In this document: positions 40,089 to 51,668 of the stretch, piece by piece
Layout of the letters: every line of letters starts with the position of its first letter
How positions within the stretch are numbered: the stretch's first letter is position 1
NCBI GenBank assembly: GCA_003999685.1
Contig: CP021220.1
Location: 4,030,001-4,094,000 of the forward strand
Direction of reading: 5' to 3'
Source of the DNA: Taiwanofungus camphoratus
Lineage: Eukaryota; Basidiomycota; Agaricomycetes; Polyporales; Taiwanofungaceae
DNA length: 64,000 nt
Made by a program: the position numbers and the translations under genes
Notes under the pieces: generated by a model
The model's input: only the letters and a program-made list of their open reading frames with translations
What the model was told of the DNA's origin: nothing
Databases searched by the model: none

Positions 40089-41734
40089 ATGTCTGCGGCT
40101 GAAAAGGCGCAGAAGCTACGCTCTCTCATTCGCATGCTTACTGATGCCGCGGACGTCGTCATCGCAGAATGGGAAGCTGAAGAGAAGGCGTTATCTTCGG
40201 AGTCCAGCTCTCTCCTTCCTTCGGGGGCGCTATTCGATGCTCGTCGCACCATCATAGGTGCTTGCGGAATGTGTACTGATCTTGTTTCGGAGCCTCAGAG
40301 CCGCTTGATGGAAATAGCATCAAAATTTTACGTCTCAAGAGCTCTGCACGTTGCTGCGGAGGCACGCATTGCAGACATCTTGGCTGACGCGGACCCGAAT
40401 GAGGGAATGTCTATTCAGCAGATCAGTCAACAGGTCGGTATTCAAGAACGAAAGCTGAGTGAGTGGCAAAGACTCCTGATCTTGCGTGATTTCACGGAGA
40501 TTGCAGTACGCGTGCTGCGCTGTCTTTGTACCATTCATGTCTTCGTGGAGGTAAAGAGCAATCATTTCGCCAACAGCCACACAAGTCGATGTCTAGTGGG
40601 CAACAATCCTTTGCGGTGCTGGTTGCTCACTAAGTCAGCCCTATCTTGCTACCGAGAATATTGCTTCTCACGGATTTCCCTGATAGTGGACTAGATATCT
40701 ACACCGCTTCGGACAAACTACTCGCGGTGCTATTTGACCCGGTCAAGACGCACTCTGCCTCTCCGCGCGAGACAGCGTTTCAGGAGGCTATGGGCACAAA
40801 GTTGACAATGTGGGAGTATTTTGAACAGGGAGTTGAGCAACCCGATGGTACAGTAAGACCCAACCGTGGTCTCGAGATCTTCACACTGGCGATGTTAGGC
40901 GGTGGACGAGTACACGCACCTCCACTCTATGCTGGTCAGTAATGATCAGTTATTCCTTACGGGTCATAGACACGGTTCTGAAACCGTCAAGTATCTTTTA
41001 GATTACCCTTGGGAGTCTATCGGCTCCGGCACGGTCGTTGACGTGGGAGGAGGAGTCGGTCTGTGCTTCTACGACTTCATTTTTCACGTACGATTGATGA
41101 CGGCAATGCTCCAGGTGGTATGAGTCTAGACTTGGCAAAGAAATATCCCAAATTGCGCTTCGTTGTCCAAGATCGAGCGTCTGTCGTTAAGCAGGCCGAA
41201 GCGGTTTGGTTGCGCGAACTTCCAGAAGCCGTGAAGACGGGGCGCGTCAAATTCATGGTCCACGACTTCTTCACCGAACAACCTGTAAAAGGCGCCGAGG
41301 TGTATCTCATGCGGTACATCCTGTATGTTATTCTCACGCGTCTGATTTGATAGTGCAACATTTTGATGCCACCTTACCCTAGCCACGACTGGCCAGACGA
41401 CGAATCCGTGGCGATATTGAAACAACTGTGTCAAGTTATGGGTCCCAATTCTCGCGTATTGACCGCCGATCAAGTGATACACACAACGCTGGGCTCTTCT
41501 CACCTGAAACCTGCGCCACCGCCGCTCCCAGCAAATTATGGCTATGCTCACCAATTTGCGCACATTCGGGACCTAAACATGCTGACGCTATTTAATGGCA
41601 TGGAGCGCACCCCCGACGATTTAAGTATATTAGCGAAACGCGCAGACTTGGAAGTGACAAAAATCTGGGAATGTCGTGGTATGGTTTCCATCACGGAAAT
41701 ACTGAAAACCGTTGCAGACGAGGCCCGAGGGTAA
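40089..41734 (+). CDS. SAM-dependent O-methyltransferase (plant/fungal caffeate-type fold)
   Basis: Six exons (40089-40458, 40507-40633, 40687-40938, 40970-41058, 41115-41322, 41383-41734), all in phase, give 465 residues. The N-terminal half is the dimerisation/winged-helix domain (RVLRCLCTIHVFVEVKSNHF, GLDIYTASDKLLAVLFDPVK). The SAM pocket reads TVVDVGGGVGGMSLDLAKKY and FVVQDR. The catalytic-region signature LHDWPDDE is split by the last intron, and the C-terminus has the RDLNMLTLFNG and W-E-C-R-G elements of this family. No signal peptide, so cytosolic. Such enzymes methylate phenolic hydroxyls in secondary metabolism or in detoxification of lignin-derived phenols. The upstream gap (39755-40088) has no other gene. 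Confidence 0.9.
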
Positions 41735-41937
41735 TAATCGGGCATAGAGTCGACGCTATTATTCCTTTGGGATGTACATTCTTGTAAAAGAGCCTCTAAT
41801 TTATATGCAGATGCCAATTACGACACGAAGTAGAAACGATAGAAACCCCGTATTGAGCAACGAGGTTTGACCCGCTGTGTTGATAGTGTCGGGCAGGACC
41901 TTTGCTGGCCATCACTCACGATGGCTACCAAATTTTT

Positions 41938-43967
41938 TCATACGACAACGTCAGCCTTGGTGTCACTGGCTTGCGACCTTGAGCTCCATTCTGGATCCGT
42001 CTTCAGGTTTGGTTCTGCAACGTCTACCATCTCGTGAGTCTCCACGTTGACTACCAGCTATTATATCAGTAGTGGGGGTCAGTAGTCACCATGCGCTTGT
42101 CGACAGAGGACGAACCTGTGCTGGCCGTGATCGGTTGGACAGAATATTGTTGAAATCTGTATTCTAAATTCATGGGGTCAGCTTCACTACGTGCAGGAGC
42201 CGGACACAATACACACCCTGCCCATGGTCTCCTTCTGACTCGATGTGTTCTTTCCACTCGAGGGATTCAGCAGAATGGCACGCGAGTTCAGACTAGACAT
42301 GACTGAATTGCCGTACCTTTGACACGTAAGTGAATCATGAGTATTCGCAGGAGTAAAATGGTGAACGTACAATTTCACCAGTGTATAGTTGAATGCTATT
42401 CAGAGGACTCCTCAACATTAGTGCATTGCAGGTCGTAATGACAATAACCCACCTATGTGAAGGCCCGTTGGCTTGCAATATTCAAGTCAGTACCGGCTTC
42501 AGGTATAACATTACAACGCTACCGTGGACAAATAAGCAACAACATCTGCCAGTGCGAAGCCAGCTGTCAACAGTCCGTTGGACATTGTTACTACCAAGGC
42601 GGACCAAAGATATGACAAACGATACTTCGAACGATTAAACAATCTAAGACTCACATCGAACCAACCTCGATATGATTGTGTCCGTCCTCGAGAAACCAGT
42701 ACGGTTTTGCCGCTTATCAAAGGTTTTGTTAGCTGGTAGGATGGCTGACGAACACTAAGGGGATCTGCAGACACACCAAATGCCAACTCAGGGCGAGTGC
42801 AATTAGCCCGTCACACACAGCTGCAGACACGAGCCAGGTAATCACGATGGCCTGAAACGCATTTAAAGTGGACCAGGTCAACATGAAGAATGCCAAGATG
42901 TAACCGTTGTTGATATACCTTCAACTGTTGTAATTTAGCAAACTCGGGTCGCATGGCGACAGCTATCGCCGTTCCGATACCAGCCACTGCAATAAATAAT
43001 TAATGGATGTGAGATAGTCAGACAAATGCTGCAATGAAGGGTGGATCACATGGGGCACAAGTGGTAACAAAGACCTACGTCCACCAACCAGAGAAGTGGT
43101 AACGACAGCACCGACAAGCCAGACATTCCTTGTCAGTTTGTGTATGCGCCAGGCATAGAATAACTGAACCAGCATTCCTATGATGCCCTGACAAAACAAA
43201 CGCGTTGGTTAACCTTTGTCAGAGAAAATCAAACCATGTGCCTACGGTCAATCCTTCCTCTAAGAACATTATATCCAACGGATGTCAACTTCCCCCTTTG
43301 ATCAATAACTGGTTTGAACACACCGGTCTCGAACACTGCAACAAAATCATAGACGGGGTAAACTGATCAAGACGGATTCCAGGGTTAGAGAGTTACTTAC
43401 ACCAATCAGCCTTGGCAAGGGCCTCTACATTGCCTACAAACAAGACATTTGAGTACATCTTTGAACCGCGTGGATCGATTCGTTGTCACAAGCTCACCGA
43501 AGTTGTTGATTAAAGCATTGTAGATCCACCACATATTGAATACGCTATTGAGCGTATCGGCCAGGAACAGGATCCCAACCTAAAGAAGAATGTTTGCTCG
43601 CGATGGACAAAATTGAAGGCAGAACATGCTGATAAGCTTACATAGATTCTCATCCACTTTGGATCGCTTGGGAGCGGTCGGTTTACGGTGATGAACCGAT
43701 TACGATGAAGATGCATACCTTCTGTAACTAGTAAAATAGAAGAATGTCTGGGTGATCATGACACCGTACAGCCTTTGACCAGAGCGCGCATTCAGTCCGT
43801 ATAATGGATTCAGTATATGGCTAGAGTCATACATCACGTTCATGAAGATGCCCGCCAAACAGGGTCCGTGGCTGACAGTACAGGAGTGGTAGGGTGAGTA
43901 TCATAAGCATATGCTGGTCGATGACGACTCACGCGATCTTCGCGATTGCAGCAGCCTGCGACACCAT
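41938..43967 (-). CDS. DUF6534 seven-helix membrane protein
   Basis: The first exon 43967-43933 starts MVSQAAAIAKIA. Later exons encode HGPCLAGIFMNVMYD, GVMITQTFFYFTSYR, VGILFLADTLNSVFNMWWIY, GIIGMLVQLFYAWRIHKLTR, NVWLVGAVVTTSLV, AGIGTAIAVAMRPEFAKLQ, AIVITWLVSAAVCDGLIALA, TGFSRTDTIISR, TMSNGLLTAGFALADVVAYL, YGNSVMSSLNSRAILLN and a soluble tail LVVNVETHEMVDVAEP ending at 41938. This order (ITQTFFYF...ADTLN...MLVQ.FYAWR...TGF..TD...YGNSVM.SLN.R) is the DUF6534 family, greatly expanded in mushrooms. It is predicted to be a plasma-membrane seven-helix protein of unknown ligand. I could not close the phase of the junctions near 42620-42660 and 42370-42420, so exon edges there are unresolved. Reads toward the O-methyltransferase. 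Confidence 0.8.
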
Positions 43968-44784
43968 GACGATAATGCTGAACTAAGTTACAACTCTTGC
44001 AACATATGATTGAGGAGAGGAGAACCTGTTCAGGGTACGCGTCGAAGCCGTGCTATACATACTATACATAACCAAATTTACTGGATTACGGTATGACAAC
44101 ACCCGATTGGGGCAGGCGCAGGTCTGCCGACGGGTGTAAGTTGGCATGGTTCTAATGGTCTGATAGACCTAGGACGTCTAAGTGTGCGTCGTAAGTCGAT
44201 TGACGCGAGCAGGGTCAAATAGTGCTACGATCGGCAAGGTGGGGCTGTCATGGCTGCAGCCGGAAAGAGGCTAGCGAGTCTATTGTGTCCAGGCAACGGC
44301 GACGTCCCTAGGGCACTTGATGAACGGCACAACATTATGCCATTTTTTTTTGCCCGAGCTTCAGCTGATGCGCGGATCCATTTATTTGTATTGATTGTTT
44401 CAGATCAGCACGCTGCTTGTATCTTTAGATACTTCCGCTCGCACGTGATCGATATAAAAACAAGTCTGCCGCTTCTCCCAATCTTGAGTTGAGGACAGTC
44501 AGGGCCCGACACTGGGCAGAAATTTAGGACAAGCACAAGTACAACAAGCTGATTATGCCACGCTGCACACGCCAACCACGTAACCAGCAATTGGTCCCTC
44601 AAACGAGCGAAACACGTGTTATCATTGGGTCACGCAGACATCCTAGCATACGGTATATTTACTATTACCCGCCCCAGGTTACAATCCTGCCAAACATTCT
44701 TCCGACAGTGTTATCCCAGCATTCCGAAATCTAGATCCTCCACCGTACTCGCCAGACAACAATACCTATCCCGCGTGACACATT
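43968..44784. other. Intergenic
   Basis: Between the DUF6534 promoter side and the GMC 3' end. No supported gene. Confidence 0.45.
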
Positions 44785-47610
44785 TCACGGAGACCCCTTC
44801 AGGATATCCGCAACTACAAGTCATCCAGCTCATTATCAGATTTCATACACATGGATCAAAAAAGGGCTACGTACGACGTTCACCAATAGCGTAGGCGGTC
44901 GCTTGGGTGTGTGCAGCGAAATGAAGGGGCACAACGGACAAATCAGCAATGCGCAGATTCTTGGTGCCATACACCTGACCAACACGAAGCAGAACAGTGT
45001 GTATTAGTGCTGAGGAACTCACTGACGGCACTTACCCTCAATTCAGGATCGACCACGCCGTTCTTCTCCCGCGGGAGCATACTGAGACTGCCAATCGCAT
45101 GGAAAGTCGTGCTGCAGTAGTTTTTCAAGTACTCTACAAAAACACTGAACGGTTAGGCACGAGAGAAGGTCGGTGAGAGCGTGAAGACGAACCCTTGATC
45201 TGATCGAGTGTCTTGGCCTCCGGACCAGGATTGACTTCGCGTATAATGTTAGACTTCAAGGGCTCCGCGTTCGCGATGGACCTGATGAAAGTGACATGCT
45301 CTGCAAATATTTCGAGGTCTAATGCAATACGGCAATAAGAACCCCTTCCTCCATCATAATGTCAAAATGACAAATACCATAAGGATTCTCGAAGATATGA
45401 GGATCAATGTCTGGATCGTCGAGCGGATCGTTGGACTTCGCATGCTGGAATGTGATTTGCTAAGTCATTCACGAAGTTGTACTCTTGTGGATAACGTACA
45501 ATCGTGCCCCTGTCAGATACAGACCATCAGGACATACACTCAGCGAGCTGACGGAATCCCCATACCTCGAGAACGGATGGTTCGATACCAATAACATTGT
45601 GAACTGTGATTCAGCGTTTTCATTTACTACAGACCAATCCCCAACGTTCAGTAAGGAACACTTACATAAGTCTTCCCGTCCTCCGGCGCCGCTTCACGTA
45701 GAAGTCACGACATCACATCAACACATTTTGGAAACAAAATATACAGAAAGGAAGGTGTTCACTGACAGGCAAAGGTCATATACCCAGGGAATACGATGAA
45801 CTCCATGTCCGGTAACGACTTGTCCTTGAGAACGCGAAGCTGGATATCATACTGTTCAGCGAGCTCTGGAGGGACTTTCCCGCCCTTCTTCTGTGCCTTA
45901 ATGTATGCAGTAACACCGTCGATAATCGAGGGAGCTTCCTTCGGATGGGTAACTGAAATAGGCAGATAGGAGAACCCAGTTATCCCAAGACGATGCCTGT
46001 TGTGTTGGTCGAGCTCTCTATATGAAATAAAAGGGTGACATTCAGGCTCAGAATCAAGATTGCATGCAGGGAAAGAATCCCACTGGAGTTTCGTCTGCTC
46101 CTTGGCCAATACTGCATCGCGGAAAACATCAAGGGTTTTATGGTCCACCTTGGGATCTAATTCAAACGAGACACCTGGAATGCAATTAGCTCGAAACTTC
46201 CAAGCTCACGTATTGAAAATATATACCAGAGAAAGTATGATCTTGCACATTCTCCCCGACCCCTGGAAGCTCGATCTTCAAAGGAACACCGATCTTCTTT
46301 AGTACATCGGGGCGGCCAACACCTGACAGTTCGAGGAGCTGAGGGGATTTAATGGTCCTGACAGATGGCGCGTTCACGTGAGTTCTCGATAAAGGATAGA
46401 TGATATACAACACACCCTGCCGCGCAGATAACCTCCTTCCTAGCATGAGCGGTGTAACGTTTACCGTTATGTACGAATTCAACGCCATTAGCGATGTAAT
46501 CGTTACCCGCCATTTCGTCACTGAATAGTATGCGGGCGCCAACGGCATCTGTTAAGACCTTGTGGAGATACCGGTCCAGTAAATGACAGAGCACTAGAAG
46601 CGCCTTGAAACACCCACCTTGAAATTGGGCTTGTCCTTATTAGGTAGATAGTATGCAGTGGCTGAGTAGGAACGGGTCCACTGTGCCTTGCGGTCCAGAT
46701 TCGCGGACGCAATCCAACAGCCAGTAATCTGGGAGCCCTTAAGTCGTTAGCAGCGTACCAAGCCAAGAGGCTGGCGGCTCACGTCGCCACCGTAAGGGTC
46801 CTTCAGCAATGACACGCCCTTCTTCTGTAACACATCGACGAACATCTGGTTCAAGGTATCAGCCGTGTCGGGGACCGTCGTCTTGATCGGACCACTCGTC
46901 CCACGATACTCCAGGTTGTGTGTATGCTCATACTCTTTCAGCTGCTCCTCCGTAGCTGCTGTGAATCTAGAAAATCAGGAAGTCAGCAATCATGTGGCAA
47001 GCACACCAGCAGACTACTCACTCCTCAGCGCGTTCAGTGTATTTCTTGTACATCTCCCAGTTCCATCCTGGGTTACCGAGCTCCTCAACTGCATCAATAT
47101 CTGCAGCAGGCGGTTTGATCCAGGCATAGAAATTCATGTGAGAACTACCGCCTGTCAACGAATAAGTTGGGTTCTGTTGCACACATCGTAAAAAAACCTA
47201 GCAGACTCACCGAGACCCTTTCCGCGATTCCATACCATTGCACGGTTGTTGCAATGCTTCTGAGGAACTGTTGTGTGTCCCCAATCATACTACAAACGAA
47301 GCTCAGGCGCTTGTGCCATATCACACATGTGAAGACGAACTTTAGCATCACCAAATGTGGAGCCAAATCCTCCGCCATACAAGATTTTGGGGTCGTTAAG
47401 GTTGGGCTGCCCTGCCTCCAGGACTAAGACAGATTTATCAGGATCCTCAACAAGGCGCGAGGCCACAGTCAAGCCAGCTGTCTACAATCAAACATATGAG
47501 GAGAGTTATTGAAATGCGCGGTATAAGCATTCGAACTGAATGCGTACTCCTCCTCCAATGACAATGTAGTCAAAGGTTTTGTTGGCGATATCTGATACTT
47601 GACTGACCAT
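44785..47610 (-). CDS. GMC-family FAD oxidoreductase
   Basis: About 17 short exons run from ATG 47610 to the stop at 44785. The N-terminus FDYIVIGGGTAGLTVASRL is the FAD-binding Rossmann motif, with LVLEAGQPN following. GMC signature 1 is AMVWNRGKGLGGSSHMNFYAW, and signature 2 lies in GTIKSPQLLELSGVGRPDVL. The catalytic C-terminal part has the active-site His in STTFHAIGSLSMLP and a second His in LHFAAHTQATAYAIGE, ending RLADILKGSP. There is no signal peptide, so an intracellular alcohol or sugar oxidase/dehydrogenase is more likely than a secreted aryl-alcohol oxidase. An unusual Cys/Asp-rich stretch (WDSFPACNLDSEPECH) near 46050 may be an insertion or an unrecognised intron. Confidence 0.88.
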
Positions 47611-48464
47611 GGTGAGAGGGGACGCAATACGACGATGATTAGAGCTCAGAACGAGACACACGATGCTAACCTTCTCCTTATACTATACAGACGCGACGAG
47701 ATCGGCCGCTCGCTCCATGTAGATTATCCCAATGCCATAACTACGATAGGTAATGACTTGCGACGGGTACGTACTAACCGCCATACGCCGAAGAACCTTC
47801 TAAGACTGGCCTTATCCGAAAGTCGCGACCATAACTGCATTCTGGAAGTTCTGACTAGCAATTGCTGCGTAGTGTACATCTGTGTCTCGACAACAATCCA
47901 AATCAAAAAAGAAGTGTGATTTGATCAGGAACAATCATCAACCGGACAACTCACGATCGTCCTCGCGGTGTGAGGGGGGGGGCAACCTTCATCTCTCTTA
48001 ATGTTGTGCCAGGCGACGACTGATTGCCTAAATTATTTGCACGACTAATTGATGGTATAACTGCTAGTCGCGACGATTATTCTCACAGCGTCTCGTGGAG
48101 GCTGCGGGTGTGCCGAATTATGCATCCAGAGTCGAGAATCTTCTACTTCTTTATGTAAGATATCAGTTTGTCGTGGCCAGGTGCCCCAAGCGAGTCGATT
48201 GCGAGCATACTTTAAAAAAGTGCCAGAACATTCAAACAAATCAGAACGGAAAGGATGCCATGAAGTGTTGTGTCAAAGACTCGAAGGTCACTTCCGGGCC
48301 AGCCTGCGTGAAGTTTGAAAGTGCCAATAAGCAAAGATGGATTGCCGAACGAATCAGTGATCGAATGGCATGTGATAATTTTAGAGTAATTTTGACCAAG
48401 ATTTGAGGGGATAGCGGAGTACCCCCGCTGCCCAACCATTACCCCTGAAAACTGTAAAGGGGTC
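47611..48464. other. Intergenic between GMC gene and repeat block
   Basis: Promoter side of the GMC gene. A small hairpin ACCCCT...AGGGGT lies at 48444-48466, at the border with the repeat block. No gene supported. Confidence 0.4.
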
Positions 48465-49752
48465 CGACCCCGTCATGACCCCATCACAGTGTTGGCAGGG
48501 TCAAGCTTGACCCCCGATCTTTGACGGGTCTGTCAGATCCACGGGTCAGCCAGAGGTCAAAAGGTCAGCACATGACAAGCACGGTGCACATAGGTCATGT
48601 ACAGTTACTCTAGCTTTGGGCTACTGCTACACTAGTATGTTTCATTGTAATTAAGGCTCTAGCACACAGTTGCTGGTATCCAGGGTAAACCAAATACATA
48701 TATGCTTGTGGCTTGTCACAATATGACTAAGGATCACCCCTACAACTTTATCTTGCATGGCCTCTGATCCAGTCTCTCATTTTGACTCCATTATAGAGCA
48801 AAAGTGCAAGCTTGGCTTTGACAAACAAAGTGCAAATTCATAGAAGTCAACAGTGGCATCTGGATCTGAGTTGACAACAGTAACCAATGACTTTCAGACC
48901 TTCTGTGTAATTGCTGAAGCACTCATCACAGACACTGAACTTGCAGCTGAGCAGGAACATGATACTGATGTCACTGCAGATGCAAACAGTGTATCTGGAT
49001 TTCACAAAGATCCTGCTCAGCCTCACTTTTCAATGTCCAGACTAGCTCAATGTGACACTGACAATGCCACATTTTCAAACTTGAAAATGACTTCCTTCTT
49101 GAAAATTTATTCCACTACCCCACACCTTCATCTAATGTGTCTTTATCAGCATTATTCTCTATACTAATGAACTTTTAAAGGTTGAGTGAGCAAGACTTGG
49201 CTGCTGAATTAGCTTATTATGATTTTTGCAGACATAATCCATTTGATTTCCAGTTGCATTGCATATATTAGACTATTTAATGACAGTATATATATTTTGT
49301 AATCAATGTCTGCATATACAAGAATCAACTTGAAGAAGCTTGGATGTCATCAAGTTTCAACAGTCAACACTCACACTCTTGACACTTGCATGTAGGTCAT
49401 CTCTTAACTTTTGACTTCTTGGACTTTTTGAGGTCCAACCTGGTCATGATCTGGTCAGACCACAGCATGACCCATCAATGTCAACACTGCCCATCATGAC
49501 CTAGTCTGACCCAAAAAAGTCAGAAAGGTCAAGGATTGGCATGTTGATGAGTCCCAGAACCTTCTGGGCTTCAATTCATAATTCTAGGAACTTCCTAATC
49601 TCATAGAGCAGCCTCCAATGGGCACTTATCCTATACATTTTGCTTATTTTTCATTTCTTCCCCATTTATGGAAAACCTCTAACATAATTGGAAAAACCAG
49701 TATAGTTGATTAAACTACTTATTGTCATGTCATCAAACTACTATACAATTAC
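48465..49752. repeat. CpG-depleted repeat block, probable decayed non-autonomous DNA transposon
   Basis: From about 48592 to 49760 there is not one CG dinucleotide in roughly 1.17 kb, whereas flanking DNA is full of them. The block is AT-richer and rich in TG and CA. Both ends (48465-48600 and 49394-49535) carry many copies of TGACC/GGTCA, in both orientations, resembling subterminal repeats of a DNA transposon. A 105-codon frame at 48853-49167 starts MASGSELTTVTNDFQTFCVI and has no family match that I can name. CpG loss is the expected trace of long-term cytosine methylation of repeats in Agaricomycetes. The family and exact ends are not determined. Confidence 0.65.
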
Positions 49753-51196
49753 TTAGTTCTTCGAAACCTTAATGACAACCTTGCCGACATGCTTTTGGCT
49801 GTCCAGATACTCATAAGCTTGTCGAGCCTGTTCAAAGCTGAATACCTTATCAACTACAGGCTTGAGCCTATTTTCAGTAATCAGCCGGTTCATGCTTTCG
49901 AATCTGAGAGCAACAATTTGGTTGATGTCATTCAGACCACAAGCGCAGCGAATGTACTTACTGTGCACGCGAACCGATCATGATGCCGCGAAGTACAGCA
50001 GCCTTTCCAATCACTTGCACAGGCAATGAGCTCATGTCGCCACCAGCCTAAGCCAATACGGTGATCAGAACAACTCGGATTCGATTCAACGTGAGGACAT
50101 ACACCAGCAACAAACCCGATGATGTGAATCCACCCAGCATAACGCACGGACTTGACAGACTTTTCCAGCGTACCGGAACGCCCACCTCGACAATATGGTC
50201 CACGCCTTTGCCGTTCGTCTGAGATCTGCAACCAGGAACAGGACAGAGGGCATAAAGCAGCCAATGGCACAAACAATTTTCAGAACTTCCTTTTCCCAAT
50301 CCGGCGTCTTCTTATAATTGATGAGGTGCTTCGCGCCCAGCTTCGCAGCGACCTTGAGCTTGTCATCCAAGGACGAAGTTGCGATGACCGTTGCACCCGA
50401 TGCGACGGCGAGCTGGAGACCGAAGATGGACACTCCTCCAGTACCCTGCACCAGGACATAGTCGCCTCCCTTGAGCGGCACGGGCCCCATAAGAGCGTTG
50501 TAGGCAGTGAGTGCAGCACACCTGTGTTGCGGCGTGAACGATGAGAAGACCTTGAGGACGTAAAGAGTAGAAAGACGCACGGTAAGGTGGAAGCCTCCTC
50601 ATATGAGAGGTGAGATGGGATTTGGACAAGGGACTTTTGAGAACGGAGACCCATGAATGTCGCACAACACTGAGAACCGGCAAGAGACTTGCATGAGCAG
50701 GAAGAAGTTTGTACTCGGTCAACACGCCATCGATGGGTGCCCCGAGCCCGGTCAATCCGGTTTCCTCGGTGCAATCACCAAAGATGTGATCAACAGCGAA
50801 GTTGGCGCAGACCCGGTCGCCGACATTCCAGCCTCTGACTTACGTCGCCAACTGCGAGGATCTCGCCAGCCATGTCGGAACCAGGAACGACATTGTCCTT
50901 TTGGCCGAGGGCGTACCGCCCTTTGGCGACGATGAGATCTCGGAACTGATGTGGGGATGAACACCCGCAGAATCAGATATACGAGGGGTCCATCGAGGCT
51001 AGACCTGGAGAGACACGGCGTGTATTTTGACGAGGACCTCGCTGGACTTGGGAGGGCGGACAGAGGCCTGCTTGAGAGTCAAATTGTGGAAGCCATCGAC
51101 CTACAAAGACCATAAATGGGCTCGCGACCACAGAACGACAGGGAACGTGCGTACCTTGGGAAGGCGGTACTCGCGGGTGGTCGTGGGGATCGTCAC
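49753..51196 (-). pseudogene. Zinc-type alcohol dehydrogenase / quinone reductase-like MDR gene, apparently inactivated
   Basis: The sequence aligns by eye with fungal MDR enzymes: IPTTTREYRLPKVDGFHNLT, VLVKIHAVSLQFRDLIVAKG, VVPGSDMAGEILAVGD, VGDRVCANFAVDHIF, YVLVQGTGGVSIFGLQLAVA, KHLINYKKTPDWE, GTLEKSVKSVRYAGWIHIIG, and the end ARQAYEYLDSQKHVGKVVIK. Three defects are seen. The expected ATG before TIPTTTREY is GTG (51196-51194). The frame changes after AVGD near 50840, and again after HIVEVG near 50180. The intron at 50634-50692 starts with GC. Other splice sites are intact and the protein sequence is well conserved between defects, so loss is recent, or some breaks are assembly indels. A longer in-frame ATG at 51334 exists but encodes UTR-like sequence. 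Confidence 0.7.
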
Positions 51197-51668
51197 GCTG
51201 TGAGAGGTTGAACGAGTCAAGAAGCTAGTTGGCGCTTTTATGTGGGACGAAGGTGAAGGAGGATCACTGAGGAAGAATGCTTTGTAAGATGCTTTTGCGA
51301 GTTGAGGATTTGTAACGCACCTTGAACATATCACAGCAGCGTGCGTATGTTATCACGCCGTGGAATAAAACCCATAATCGGCTATAGGTTTCTTGCACAA
51401 AACTTGAGTTGCGCGCGGCGGTGAGGCAAGTCAACTATGCATCCGTTGAGCGAGCAGTACTTGGGGAGGGGGTTGAGAAAGAACCTTCTTCCACAAAGTA
51501 AATACTACATAGAATGGCGTGTAGACGAGAGCTGCGAACGTGCGGTGGGAGCGCCGAGCAGCATCACGGCAAGTTGCCGGGTGAGGCTCAACCGTCACGC
51601 TCATCTTGGACGTCGACGTCCTCAGCTTCCCCGGCCTCGACGTGCTATCAGGCCGCTGTTCTGTCGTT
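51197..51668. promoter_or_regulatory. Divergent intergenic region
   Basis: This 470-bp region lies between the MDR pseudogene (minus) and the Skt5-like gene (plus). AT-rich ATAAAACCC and TATAGG elements lie at 51363-51387. No gene supported. Confidence 0.35.

Noticed and set aside
39221-47610. Classical secondary-metabolite cluster
   Set aside because: No polyketide synthase, NRPS, terpene synthase, P450 or pathway regulator in the window.
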